This document shows positions 55,156-63,337 of a stretch of DNA of 64,000 nucleotides, in pieces. The DNA lies in contig NZ_VTHK01000015.1 in assembly GCF_009765355.1 (NCBI RefSeq), forward strand, positions 103,031 through 167,030, read 5' to 3'. A model generated the notes under the pieces. It worked only from the letters and a program-made list of their open reading frames with translations. It searched no databases and was not told the DNA's origin. Each line of letters starts with the position of its first letter. The first letter of the stretch is position 1. Both the position numbers and the translations under genes were made by a program. Origin of the DNA: Amycolatopsis anabasis. GTDB lineage: Bacteria; Actinomycetota; Actinomycetes; Mycobacteriales; Pseudonocardiaceae.

Positions 55156-55586
55156 GCGAGCGACCTTCGATCGAACTGTTGAGGCGAGGCGGCTGGATGC
55201 CTGGTCGGGAGGTGGAGGTAGAGGATGACCTGCGTGCTCTTGAGGCGGAGGGGCATACGGCCTTCGCGGGTGCGGTTGCTTTTCTCCGCGAGTACTCGGG
55301 TCTCGACCTGCCCTGGGACCGGGATGGCTTCGCCGACGAGATCTGGTTCTCCGCCGCCCGGATCTGCCAGGACCGTGATCCGTCGTGGGTCGGTGAGTAC
55401 GCGGCTCGGGCTGGTACGGCCCTGGTACCGGTCGGGGCCTCCAACACCGGCCATCTGATGCTGCTGATCGGCGAGGACGGTCGCTGGTTCGGTGGTTTCG
55501 ACGACGAGTTCGGCGAACTTGGCGAAGACCTGCTCTCCTGCCTGGACAACCTAATCCTGGAAAAAGGATTCACCCGAAAACTGTGA
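55152..55586 (+). CDS. SUKH-type immunity protein
   Basis: A 144-residue protein starting at the ATG at 55152, which overlaps the toxin stop (ATGA). LLRRGGWMPGREVEVEDDL at the N-terminus and the ending FGELGEDLLSCLDNLI fit the SUKH-3 immunity family pattern (SMI1/KNR4 superfamily). SUKH proteins neutralise many nuclease and deaminase toxins of polymorphic systems. The overlap ensures that immunity is made with the toxin. Confidence 0.82.
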   Translation: MSERPSIELLRRGGWMPGREVEVEDDLRALEAEGHTAFAGAVAFLREYSGLDLPWDRDGFADEIWFSAARICQDRDPSWVGEYAARAGTALVPVGASNTGHLMLLIGEDGRWFGGFDDEFGELGEDLLSCLDNLILEKGFTRKL

Positions 55587-55914
55587 CACCTGCCCGCCTG
55601 GAAAATGGGTGAGAAATACGTCAGTGCCGGGATTGTCGGCCGCCTCGTCGAAGAAAGGAGTTGGGAGCTGCCCGAATATCGGGCTGCGTCGATGGCGCAC
55701 ATTCCGAGAACCCGCCAGGTCGTCCGGGGTGGGGCCTGATCTTGATCCGGCTCGGTAGCTGGCTCCGCTCGGCCGGTCGTCGACGGTCACGGACAGGCCG
55801 AACTCGATCGGGTCGCCGAACTTGTCCAGATCGGCGAGGAACGTGGTCCCGCTGAGCTGACCCTCATCGGGGATCTCATCGAGAACGCTCGGCGCGCTCA
55901 CGAGCCCTTCCAAC
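55587..55914. other. Decayed stretch between toxin island and integrase remnant
   Basis: About 330 bp. A 44-codon frame (55605-55739, MGEKYVSAGIVGRLVEERSW...) and a GC3-rich frame around 55780-55915 (AELDRVAELVQIGEE, LIGDLIENARRAHEPF) look like pieces of former genes. Neither is recognisable, and the second lacks a start and stop of its own. They may be remains of the excisionase or replication gene of an integrative element. Confidence 0.4.
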
Positions 55915-57060
55915 ACCGGAGGAGGTCGCCAAGCGCCTGGACATCGGTACCGACCCGGACGCCATGCCCACTGTCGCCGAATGGCTCGAGCGCTGGATCG
56001 ACGGCCGCAAGAAGATCCGGGGCGGCACCGACCGCTCCTACCGCTCTCACATCCGGCTCTGGCTGATCCCACACCTCGGCCACTACCGCCTCGACGAACT
56101 CACCATCGACCACATCTCCCGCATGTTCGACGCGATGGCCGAACGCAACGACCGCATTGCCGAAGCCCGCGCCAGCGACGACCCGAAAGTGCGCGTCGGC
56201 GTCCGGGGCATGCGCACGATCAGCGCGGCCACCATGCAGCGCTACCGCGCCACCCTGCGCGCCGCACTCAACGCCGCCATCCGCGCCAAACGGGGCCGTA
56301 AGGCGGCCCCGCTGATCACGTTCAACCCCGCCTCCTACGTCGAGCTGCCCTCGCGCAAGCGGCCGAAGGCGCTGCTGTGGACCCCGGCCCGGGTCCGCCG
56401 CTGGGAAGAGACCGGGGAGAAGCCGTCTCGGGTGATGGTGTGGATGCCCGAGCAGGTCGGCGAGTTCCTCGACTACGCCTACGGCCCTTACTACCCGATC
56501 TACCACCTCATCGCCTACCGCGGACTCCGCCGCGGCGAAGGGTGCGGCCTGCCCTGGTGGGAAACCGACCTCGCGGCCCAGGAGATGACCATCTCCGCCG
56601 CGCTGATCCAGGTCGGCTGGCAAGTCGAGTTCGGCGAATCCAAGTCCGAAGCCTCCGGACGGGTCGTCGCGCTGGACAACGCCACCACCGAGATGCTGGC
56701 CGAACAGAGGGAGCACCAGAACTAGCTGCGCCTCGCCGCAGGTGATGCGTGGCAGAAGACCGGGCTGGTGGTCACCAACCCCGACGGCACCCCGGTACAC
56801 CCGGCCAAGGTCACCGACGCCTTCTACGAACTCGCCAAGGAAGCCGGACTCCCGCCAATCCGGCTGCACGACCTCCGCCACCATCATCCTCGCGGCCGGG
56901 GGGCACCCTGAAGAAGTGCAGGCGCTGCTGGGGCACTCCAGCATCACCATCACCGCCGACACCTACACCCACATCCTGCGCCCGACCTCGCCCGCGGCAC
57001 CGCCGAAGCCTCCGCCGCCCTCGTTCCCCGTAAAGCCCGCAGCAACCACCCGCTGCCTAA
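55915..57060 (+). pseudogene. Tyrosine recombinase (phage-type integrase), broken
   Basis: The N-terminal SAM-like domain (PTVAEWLERWIDGRKKIRGG, SYRSHIRLWLIPHLGHYRLDEL) and the start of the catalytic domain (AYRGLRRGEGCGLPWWE, first catalytic Arg) are in frame from about 55922 to a TAG at 56723-56725. Coding continues in the same frame after the stop (LRLAAGDAWQKTG, IRLHDLRH), shifts frame near 56885 into IILAAGGHPEEVQALLGHSS and DTYTHIL, and shifts again near 56995 (TAEASAALVPRKAR). One nonsense change and two frameshifts show it is inactive. Homologues integrate actinomycete conjugative elements at tRNA genes. Confidence 0.85.
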
Positions 57061-57644
57061 TAGCTTCACGCTCACCTGCAGGCCCAGCTCCGTCCATCAC
57101 GGGGCCGGGCCTGGTCTCTTGTCGTCCATGCAGGGCACTGCGCCGCGCCCGCGAGCAAGGTGTGGTGGGGTCAAGCCGTGTCCGGCTTCGGCTGGGCGCT
57201 GCATTGCGCCACGTGCTGCACGGCCGCGTCGCGCACTCGGCAGTCCGCAGCCATGACCAGCGTGACGCCCACCTGCTGGCCGCGGGAATGGAAGGACATC
57301 TCGACGAAGTCGAGGACCGCGACGACCTAGGGCGGGACTCGGAGCTCTTTCAATGACCGGCGCAAATCCGGGCGGTGGCGGCGTCCAGTTCGCCGGCGAC
57401 GTAGTACGACGACCGCACTCCGACCAGCGCCACATCCGGTTGCAGCAGGTCGCGGGGTGCTGGGCGCCGACGGCCGGGCCGCAGCGGTTGCCTGGGGCTA
57501 TGAACGCGGAATCGTCGACACCGAAAGCACGGTTGCGCAGCCTCGGTGAGAGTGAGGCAGATCTTCGACGCGAAGCCTTCGTCAGCGCCCCTTCGTCGGA
57601 ACCCAGTAGGCTCACTGCACCAGAAGCAGGGGGAGGAGTCGCAG
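57061..57644. other. Gene-poor stretch with possible minus-strand remnants
   Basis: No intact gene is convincing in these 584 bp. On the minus strand, 57171-57326 reads as a GC3-rich frame (VVAVLDFVEMSFHSRGQQVG..., possible ATG at 57299, 42 codons) ending in TGA. A second piece at about 57353-57445 ends ALVGVRSSYYVAGELDAATA before a stop. Both could be fragments of former genes of the integrative element. Confidence 0.35.
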
Positions 57645-58052
57645 ATGGCGGTGTATGGCAGAGACGAAGCGGACTGGAACTGCCTCGTCGAGACAGGGCG
57701 GGCTTTTCTCATCGAACGGGCTCGGCTCCAGAAGATCACGACGTACACCGAACTCAATGCCATTCTCGAGCGCCGAACCGGTCTGGCCGGCTTCGACTTC
57801 AGACATGCAGGTGAACGAGCCGCAATGGGTCATCTCCTCGGTCTGATCGTCGAAAGGGACTTCCCCACGACCGGCTTGATGCTCTCCAGCTTGGTGCAAT
57901 ACCTCGACGCGAACGACGCCGGATCTGGCTTCTACAAGCTCGCCGCACAACTCGGAGCGCTCGAGGCGCGTGCATCGGCGCGAGCGAAAGAGGACTTCTG
58001 GATCCGGCAAGTAAACGCGGTATACGCGCACTACGCACGGGCGGTGGATTGA
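57645..58052 (+). CDS. Conserved hypothetical protein, 135 aa
   Basis: Unrecognised function. The ATG at 57645 follows GGGAGGAG. The protein is soluble and helical, with AFLIERARLQKITTYTELNA, ERAAMGHLLGLIVERDFPTT and LVQYLDANDAGSGFYKLAAQ. This pattern recurs, to my recollection, in hypothetical proteins of actinomycete accessory regions. It lies between the integrase remnant and another hypothetical gene, which suggests cargo of an integrated element. Confidence 0.75.
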   Translation: MAVYGRDEADWNCLVETGRAFLIERARLQKITTYTELNAILERRTGLAGFDFRHAGERAAMGHLLGLIVERDFPTTGLMLSSLVQYLDANDAGSGFYKLAAQLGALEARASARAKEDFWIRQVNAVYAHYARAVD

Positions 58053-58347
58053 GCGCTGGACCTGGGGCCGGGGATGTGGCTTGCGCGTTGTCTGGGGAGT
58101 TACAGCGCTGGCGTTGTGGTGGGGAGATGTTGTTCGTAGGCGGTGCTGTCCACGCAGGAATTGTCTCTAAGCCGGGGCGCGCCAATAGCTGGCGAACCTG
58201 CAACACTGGCAGTTGATGCGATGGTGCCCTACCGCCATCGAAGATGATCTTGGGTGGTGGATCACCGCGAGTATTGCGGTTGGCCTGGAGTCGGCGACGC
58301 GCGGCAGGGCACTCAAACAATGAGTCCGGGGTAGGGGAGGATCGAGG
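58053..58347. other. Non-coding spacer
   Basis: A 295-bp spacer that is less GC-rich than the rest of the window. GGGGAGG just before 58348 is the ribosome binding site of the next gene. No RNA gene or repeat could be recognised. Confidence 0.4.
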
Positions 58348-58980
58348 GTGAGGAATCTGCTCGTGGCGCGCGCCACCGCGCCGCTACCCACGATTGCAGC
58401 GCTTAATGCCTCTGAGGTGGCGGACGTGGAGGTGTGGGCGCGTCGCGACGATGGGTGGCAACTGGCGCGGGTGGATGGTGACTTGGCTGGGCGGGATCTG
58501 GTTGTGCAGGCGGTTGCCGGGACGAGCTTTCCAGCGCTGGTCGCGCAGTTGCTCGGTGGTAATTGCGCGGCGGTGTCGGCGTGGTCGCCGGCGGGGGTGG
58601 CGTGGGGGTTGTGGCTGGCTGATTCACGGTTGGGGATCCAGCACCACGACACTTCGTTTTTCGCGACTGAGCTGGATCGTGACCTGTCTGGCCTGGCGGC
58701 CCCGGCGCGCACGTTGCGCCAGATCGCGCTGTGGATTGAGGAGGCCGGTCTGGGCGCGGACTCGGATGTGGATGCCATCGCTCCGCTTCTCCCCACAGTG
58801 CCCGACTCGCGAAAACCGCATCAGTTGGTTATCAATCCGGACCCGGAGTCGAACCCGACGGTCCGCCCTGTCGGTGTCGAGATCTGCAGGATCCTGTGCC
58901 ACTTGGGGCTGACCTTGGCCGCCGTGCCGGGAACCTGGTGGGCGGAGGTCGTCAATCGCGCCCATGCCAGCTGGGACTGA
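58348..58980 (+). CDS. Hypothetical protein, 210 aa
   Basis: Not recognised. Start GTG at 58348 with GGGGAGG upstream. The protein is soluble with no signal peptide. It has a central hydrophobic stretch FPALVAQLLGGNCAAVSAWS and a C-terminal ICRILCHLGLTLAAVPG segment that might associate with membranes. Codon third positions are less GC-biased than in the biosynthetic genes, consistent with an acquired gene. Confidence 0.6.
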   Translation: MRNLLVARATAPLPTIAALNASEVADVEVWARRDDGWQLARVDGDLAGRDLVVQAVAGTSFPALVAQLLGGNCAAVSAWSPAGVAWGLWLADSRLGIQHHDTSFFATELDRDLSGLAAPARTLRQIALWIEEAGLGADSDVDAIAPLLPTVPDSRKPHQLVINPDPESNPTVRPVGVEICRILCHLGLTLAAVPGTWWAEVVNRAHASWD

Positions 58981-59026
58981 ATCCTTCCTTAAGCGCTAAG
59001 CGTACGTACGGACGCGGTCGCCTTCC

Positions 59027-59635
59027 TTAGGCGAAAGACGGTGCCCTAGCGGAGCGGACGACGCCGGGATGAACCCACATCGCGATATGTGCCCGTGCGA
59101 TCTTGTGCAGTTGGGAGGGCGAGCAACAGGCCAAGACAGATTCTTGGGGCCTGAGGACCGCCTCCCACGACTGAATGCGAACTTCCAGTTGCCCGGCTTG
59201 ATCGTCGGCTTGGGCGATTTTGGCCGCGAGGAAATCTCCGAGGGGGATCGGAGGGGTGTTGCGTGGAGTATGCAGCGGCCACTGATAACTCCACGGGCGT
59301 TCGGCGGTGTCCACGGTGGCTTCCAGCGTGAGCGGCGTGTATGCGGCGGCGGTTCGTAGGATCCGGATCGTGATGCCGCGGTAGCGCATCGCCGCCGTCG
59401 CGTCCGGGCCGTCAGGTGCTTGGAGCCGGTTGACGCACATGTCCAGCCACTCTGTGGCGTTGGCGATCGTCAATTGCCGATCGGGTGGAACATGCAGGAG
59501 GTCGTCCTCGGATTCGGCCGCTGTGGCGGCAATGTGCCACAACGCGTTCGCCTCTGCCCGCTTGGCGCTGACCAGTTCCTCCAGCGGAACACGCAGTTCC
59601 GGTGGGAGCGGATCGTTCCGCAGGGTGCTGGCCAC
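59027..59635 (-). CDS. Hypothetical protein, 202 aa
   Basis: Not recognised. The protein begins MASTLRNDPLPPELRVPLEE and includes a helical segment (LVSAKRAEANALWHIAATAA) and a likely beta region. No signal peptide or membrane segment is seen. It is transcribed away from the afsA-like gene, and the candidate butyrolactone operator lies about 110 bp upstream of its start, so it may be controlled by that system. Confidence 0.6.
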   Translation of the reverse strand: MASTLRNDPLPPELRVPLEELVSAKRAEANALWHIAATAAESEDDLLHVPPDRQLTIANATEWLDMCVNRLQAPDGPDATAAMRYRGITIRILRTAAAYTPLTLEATVDTAERPWSYQWPLHTPRNTPPIPLGDFLAAKIAQADDQAGQLEVRIQSWEAVLRPQESVLACCSPSQLHKIARAHIAMWVHPGVVRSARAPSFA

Positions 59636-60073
59636 AAGTCCTCCGTTGCCTGGCGCGGGGTCACGATCGACGGCGTCTGGACAACGCCGTGACGTTGGTG
59701 CGGCGCTCTCTGATCGAGAGCTACTCGCATGGTAGCTCAGATACAGACCAACCGCTCGGTTTAGTCAAACTAGGTTGACGCCTGTGGCAGTGGGTAACCG
59801 GTCGCCGTCATCTCGCCGACGGTATGCAGCCCGTAAATAGCGTGGGTCCGCTACGGTGTCTCTACCAGTCTCAGGCTCTGCCTTTGTGCTGGTCATGGCT
59901 GGCGCGGGGCGGGCAGTGTAGGCGATTTGGGCTAACGAAACCGGTTCGCAAACGCCTGTTACTGTGCGCAAGGGACATCACCCGTACGGCCGTACCATAG
60001 TCGCTTCTCGGCGGGCTGACCTCACAAGAGGGGCGGGCGCTGCGGCGCAGCGGCCCCCGCGAAAGATACTCAC
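59636..60073. promoter_or_regulatory. Intergenic region upstream of the afsA-like gene
   Basis: A 438-bp spacer between divergent genes. It holds the candidate autoregulatory element at 59741-59766, an AACCGGTT palindrome near 59939-59946 and a 12-bp palindrome GTACGGCCGTAC at 59984-59995. Several such sites are expected upstream of a butyrolactone synthase gene. No additional gene is supported. Confidence 0.5.
59741..59766. promoter_or_regulatory. Candidate gamma-butyrolactone receptor operator (ARE)
   Basis: A 26-bp element centred on the perfect inverted repeat AACCG-CT-CGGTT (59750-59761) with AT-rich flanks. ScbR/ArpA-type receptors bind AT-flanked sites with an ACCG...CGGT core. It sits in the divergent region of the afsA-like gene. 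A weaker site with the same half-sites (ACCG at 61751-61754 and CGGT at 61761-61764) lies upstream of the receptor gene. Confidence 0.55.
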
Positions 60074-61030
60074 GTGCACCTAAATCAGGACGAGGACCCA
60101 ACCGGCTACTCCGTGAGCATGGCTCCAGACATTCCCGTGTCGTGGCGCCAGGCACTGCCCAGCGATTGGGTGCACAAACGCGCGGTCAGCGAAGTGCTGC
60201 TGACCGACTGGCGTGCCCTGCCCGAGGGCAACGTCTTCGAGTGCGCTGCCCAGTGGCCGAGATCGCACTCTTTCTACCGAGTCCATGAGGGCGAGCACGA
60301 CCCCTTGATGCTGGCTGAAACGATGCGCCAGATCGGCATCCTGCTGTGTCACCGTGCCTACACGATTCCCGTTGGTTGGTCGTTCCTGATGGGCCGGATG
60401 CGGTTCACCATCCCTACCGGCCTCGCCGCGGAGACCACCCCCGCAAACGTGGTCGTGCGGGTGACCGTGATACCGCATGACCCCACGCCGAGACGCACTC
60501 GGTTCGCCATGGAGATGGAGTTCTTCCGAGACGGCTCTCGCATCGCCCACGGGGCCGGATCGGTGAGTTGCGTGGAGCCTGCTCTGTATGCGCGGATGCG
60601 GGGATCGACCCAACCGCCGGGCGGCCCCCCGGCTGACAATCCCGCCCCGCTCGAGCCGAGTCGCGTCGGTCGGTTCGACCCGCTGGATGTCGTGATCGGG
60701 GCAGCGTATGAACCTGGTGTTTGGCCGGTGCGGCTGGAGTTCGCGCACCCCGTTCTCTTCGATCACCCACTGGATCACGTTCCAGGAATGCTGCTGCTGG
60801 AGGCGTGGCGGCAGGCCGCCCGGGACCTGCTGGGCTGGCCCGGTGCCCAACCAAGTGCCTGCGATGTGTCGTTCGATCGGTTTCTTGAGTTGTCCCGCTC
60901 CAGCCTTGTTCGGTTGGAGATCGATAACGAGTCCAGGACCGAGGCAAGGTTGAACGTTCAGGCGGTACAGGATCGTGAAGTGGCCGCAGAGGGCACGATG
61001 ACGCTTCGTCGGTCCCGCGGCGGGGGTTGA
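60074..61030 (+). CDS. afsA: AfsA-family gamma-butyrolactone synthase
   Basis: A 318-residue protein with the two tandem hotdog-like AfsA repeats: KRAVSEVLLTDWRAL with MLAETMRQIGILLCH in the first half, and FDHPLDHVPGMLLLEAWRQA in the second. AfsA enzymes join a beta-keto acyl group to dihydroxyacetone phosphate as the first step of A-factor-type signal synthesis. The GTG at 60074 gives the full family length; an ATG at 60119 is the alternative. It is convergent with the receptor gene (4-bp gap). Confidence 0.9.
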   Translation: MHLNQDEDPTGYSVSMAPDIPVSWRQALPSDWVHKRAVSEVLLTDWRALPEGNVFECAAQWPRSHSFYRVHEGEHDPLMLAETMRQIGILLCHRAYTIPVGWSFLMGRMRFTIPTGLAAETTPANVVVRVTVIPHDPTPRRTRFAMEMEFFRDGSRIAHGAGSVSCVEPALYARMRGSTQPPGGPPADNPAPLEPSRVGRFDPLDVVIGAAYEPGVWPVRLEFAHPVLFDHPLDHVPGMLLLEAWRQAARDLLGWPGAQPSACDVSFDRFLELSRSSLVRLEIDNESRTEARLNVQAVQDREVAAEGTMTLRRSRGGG

Positions 61031-61034
61031 GCGA

Positions 61035-61712
61035 TCAGGCCTTCGTCAGTGTGGGCTGCTCCGTACCGACCGTCGCCTGACAGGCCACCACGTACTCGAG
61101 ATACCGCGGCAGTTGAGCGGGGCGAACCACGCGGCGCAGATTGAACGTCCAGAAGTCACCGAGCCGGTCGGCGAGATCGACACGCATCGTCCGATGCTCG
61201 GAGAGCAGGTGAATGCCGATGAAGGAGCCCGCGAACAGCAGCGCCAGATCCGCCGGGTTCATGTCCTCGAGGACGATCTCGCCGGTGTCCGCAGCGCGAC
61301 GCAATAAGTGTTCGGTCGCGCTGGTCCAGTCCCCCCACGGGTCTTTGTCCAGGTCAAGCCCATCGTTGTTACTGATGGTGAGCTTGATCCCGGCCCGCAC
61401 CACCGGATCGTGAGTGAGCTGGTCGGCGAACTCGAAGGACAACCGGATCGCCGCCTCCAGGCCGGTCATGTCCGGGTTTTCCAGGGCGGCCTTCACCAAG
61501 GTGATCGACCGTCGATGTTGCTCTTCCACGACCGCGTGCGCGATGCCGTCTTTACTGCCGAAATGGTGCGTCAGACCACCTTGGGACAGCCCCGTCGCCT
61601 CGCGCAGGTCCGCCATGGAGGCAGCCTCGTACGACGGTTTGGCGTCAAAGACGCCGGCGGCAGCCACAACGGCGGCGCGCTGCACCTCCAGTGCTCGCCG
61701 CTGGGTTGTCAC
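61035..61712 (-). CDS. scbR: ScbR/ArpA-like gamma-butyrolactone receptor (TetR family)
   Basis: A 225-residue repressor. The helix-turn-helix is MADLREATGLSQGGLTHHFG followed by SKDGIAHAVVEEQ, as in ScbR homologues, with a ligand-binding helical domain after it. Near-adjacent afsA and epimerase genes support the receptor role over the pseudo-receptor alternative, which cannot be excluded. It is divergent from the epimerase gene at 61837, and the 124-bp spacer holds a candidate operator, suggesting autoregulation. Confidence 0.88.
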   Translation of the reverse strand: MTTQRRALEVQRAAVVAAAGVFDAKPSYEAASMADLREATGLSQGGLTHHFGSKDGIAHAVVEEQHRRSITLVKAALENPDMTGLEAAIRLSFEFADQLTHDPVVRAGIKLTISNNDGLDLDKDPWGDWTSATEHLLRRAADTGEIVLEDMNPADLALLFAGSFIGIHLLSEHRTMRVDLADRLGDFWTFNLRRVVRPAQLPRYLEYVVACQATVGTEQPTLTKA

Positions 61713-61836
61713 GACAGGTTCTCCAGCTTGGGCATCACGTCGGAAATGATACCGGGCAGTCGGTCGGCAGAAGTGGATCTTGACTGGCCCGATCGGGTCG
61801 AATTGGATCGCAAACGCAGCAATTCGAGGAGACGCA

Positions 61837-62778
61837 GTGGTAACTCACGTCCTGGTCACCGGCGGCAGCGGGTTCATCGGTTCAGCGGTGGTACGCGCCC
61901 TGACCGCTGGTCACAAGAACCACGCGAACGTGTCAGCGCTGGTGCGCACGCGGAACAGCCCGGCGGGCGTGCGGGCGCTCCGGGCCGATCTGACCGTCCC
62001 GGAGACGGTCGCGGGGGTGTGCGCGGGAGTGGACACCGTTGTGCACGCTGCCAGTTACGTCGGAGACGACACGGCGCTGTGCACCGCGGTGAACGACGAG
62101 GGCACGGCGACGCTCGTCCGGGAGGCGACCCGAGCGGGAGTGCGGCGGATCATCTACGTCAGCACCGCCGCGGTGTACGGACATCGGGCCCAGGTCGGCC
62201 ACAGTCCGGATCAGCTCGAGCTGCGCCCGGAATCGGCGGCCAGCCGCAGTCGTGCCGCCGCAGAGGAGCATGTGCTCGCGGCCGGTGGGATCGTGGTACG
62301 CCCGCACGTGGTCTACGGGCGCGGGGACCGCTGGGTGGTGCCCAGCCTGATCCGATTGCGGCGGCTGCTCGACGGCTGGCCGGAGACCAGCGCCCAGGTT
62401 TCCTTGATCGCCGCGGAAGAGTTGGGGCGCCTGCTCGCTGGCTTGGCCATGGTGCAGGCGAGATCCGTGCCGTCCCAAGCGATCCTGCACGCGACTCACC
62501 CGATCCCGATACCAGTGGCCACGGTATTCGATCTGGTCGGCCGTGCTTTCGGTCTCGACCCGCCCCGGCGTTCAGTGCCGATCGCCCGGGCGCGGGACGT
62601 ACTGGCTGACCGCGGGGGCGCCGCTGCCGTCCGCCGGCTGGCTATGTACACCGACGATCACGTGTACGACTCAGAGCGGATCTGGCAGATCACCGGATGC
62701 CGGCCGGGACCGGGATTCCCGGGTGACCTCCCGGAATTGGTGGGCTGGTATCGCGAGCACATCGCCGGGGAGCCTTGA
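61837..62778 (+). CDS. NAD-dependent epimerase/dehydratase-type reductase of butyrolactone biosynthesis
   Basis: A 313-residue extended SDR with VTGGSGFIGSAVVRAL at the N-terminus and YVSTAAVYG as the Ser region. The GTG at 61837 follows GAGGAG. Such genes accompany afsA/scbR pairs (ScbC- or butenolide phosphate reductase-like) and act in later steps of signal synthesis. The canonical YxxxK is not obvious (the region reads SRSRAAAEEHVLA), so the chemistry or an alternative motif needs comparison with homologues. Confidence 0.8.
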   Translation: MVTHVLVTGGSGFIGSAVVRALTAGHKNHANVSALVRTRNSPAGVRALRADLTVPETVAGVCAGVDTVVHAASYVGDDTALCTAVNDEGTATLVREATRAGVRRIIYVSTAAVYGHRAQVGHSPDQLELRPESAASRSRAAAEEHVLAAGGIVVRPHVVYGRGDRWVVPSLIRLRRLLDGWPETSAQVSLIAAEELGRLLAGLAMVQARSVPSQAILHATHPIPIPVATVFDLVGRAFGLDPPRRSVPIARARDVLADRGGAAAVRRLAMYTDDHVYDSERIWQITGCRPGPGFPGDLPELVGWYREHIAGEP

Positions 62779-62813
62779 GCACGTGGTCGTCTGGCGGCGA
62801 GGCGATGCGACGA

Positions 62814-63337
62814 TCAGTCCTGGGAAAACGGGGGCGTTTCCACGGCGATTTTTCCGCCGTTGATCTCGAGCATCGCCTCCACCACGCCGGCGGTATCGAG
62901 GTATCGCTGTGCTTGTTCGGCGTACGCGGCCCGCAGGTTCGCCGCGTGCCGTTCGGGGGCGAGCCAATCCGGGTGAGCTGCCCGGGCCTGATCGACCAGC
63001 CTGCGATAGTCGTCCTCAGCGGGCTCCTGGCTGTCCGCGGTGACCCGGAGCAGCCAATCGAAGTAGCGTCTCAGGTGGGTAATCGCGGCCTTGGGGTCGT
63101 CGAGCACGGGACCGTGGCCCGGCACCATGTGGCGAATGGACTGGGCATATGTGCCTGCAGTGAGCCATTCCAGGGCGGCCAGCCAGCCACGGACCGTGCC
63201 ACCGATGGCCAGCGGTGTCGAGCCCGCGAATACCAGGTCACCGGCGAAGAGGACCTCGTCGCAGATGACGATCACGTCACCGACGGTATGCGCGGGGTAC
63301 GGGCAGGGAACGACCAAGGCGACGGCATCGCCTAAGA
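62814..63337 (-). pseudogene. Metallo-beta-lactamase-fold hydrolase, 5' part lost to an insertion sequence
   Basis: The remaining C-terminal part of about 170 residues contains VIVICDEVLFAGDLVFAG (the metal Asp in AGDLVF) and HMVPGHGPVLDD (the last His motif). The N-terminal HxHxDH motif should lie upstream but is replaced by the IS element that begins at about 63337. The frame is open up to that junction. The original enzyme was probably a glyoxalase-II-like or quorum-signal hydrolase-type protein. Confidence 0.8.

Noticed and set aside
57350..57814. Overlapping frames of about 140-150 codons on both strands
   Set aside because: Neither has a convincing start, ribosome binding site or recognisable sequence, and they overlap the better supported gene starting at 57645.
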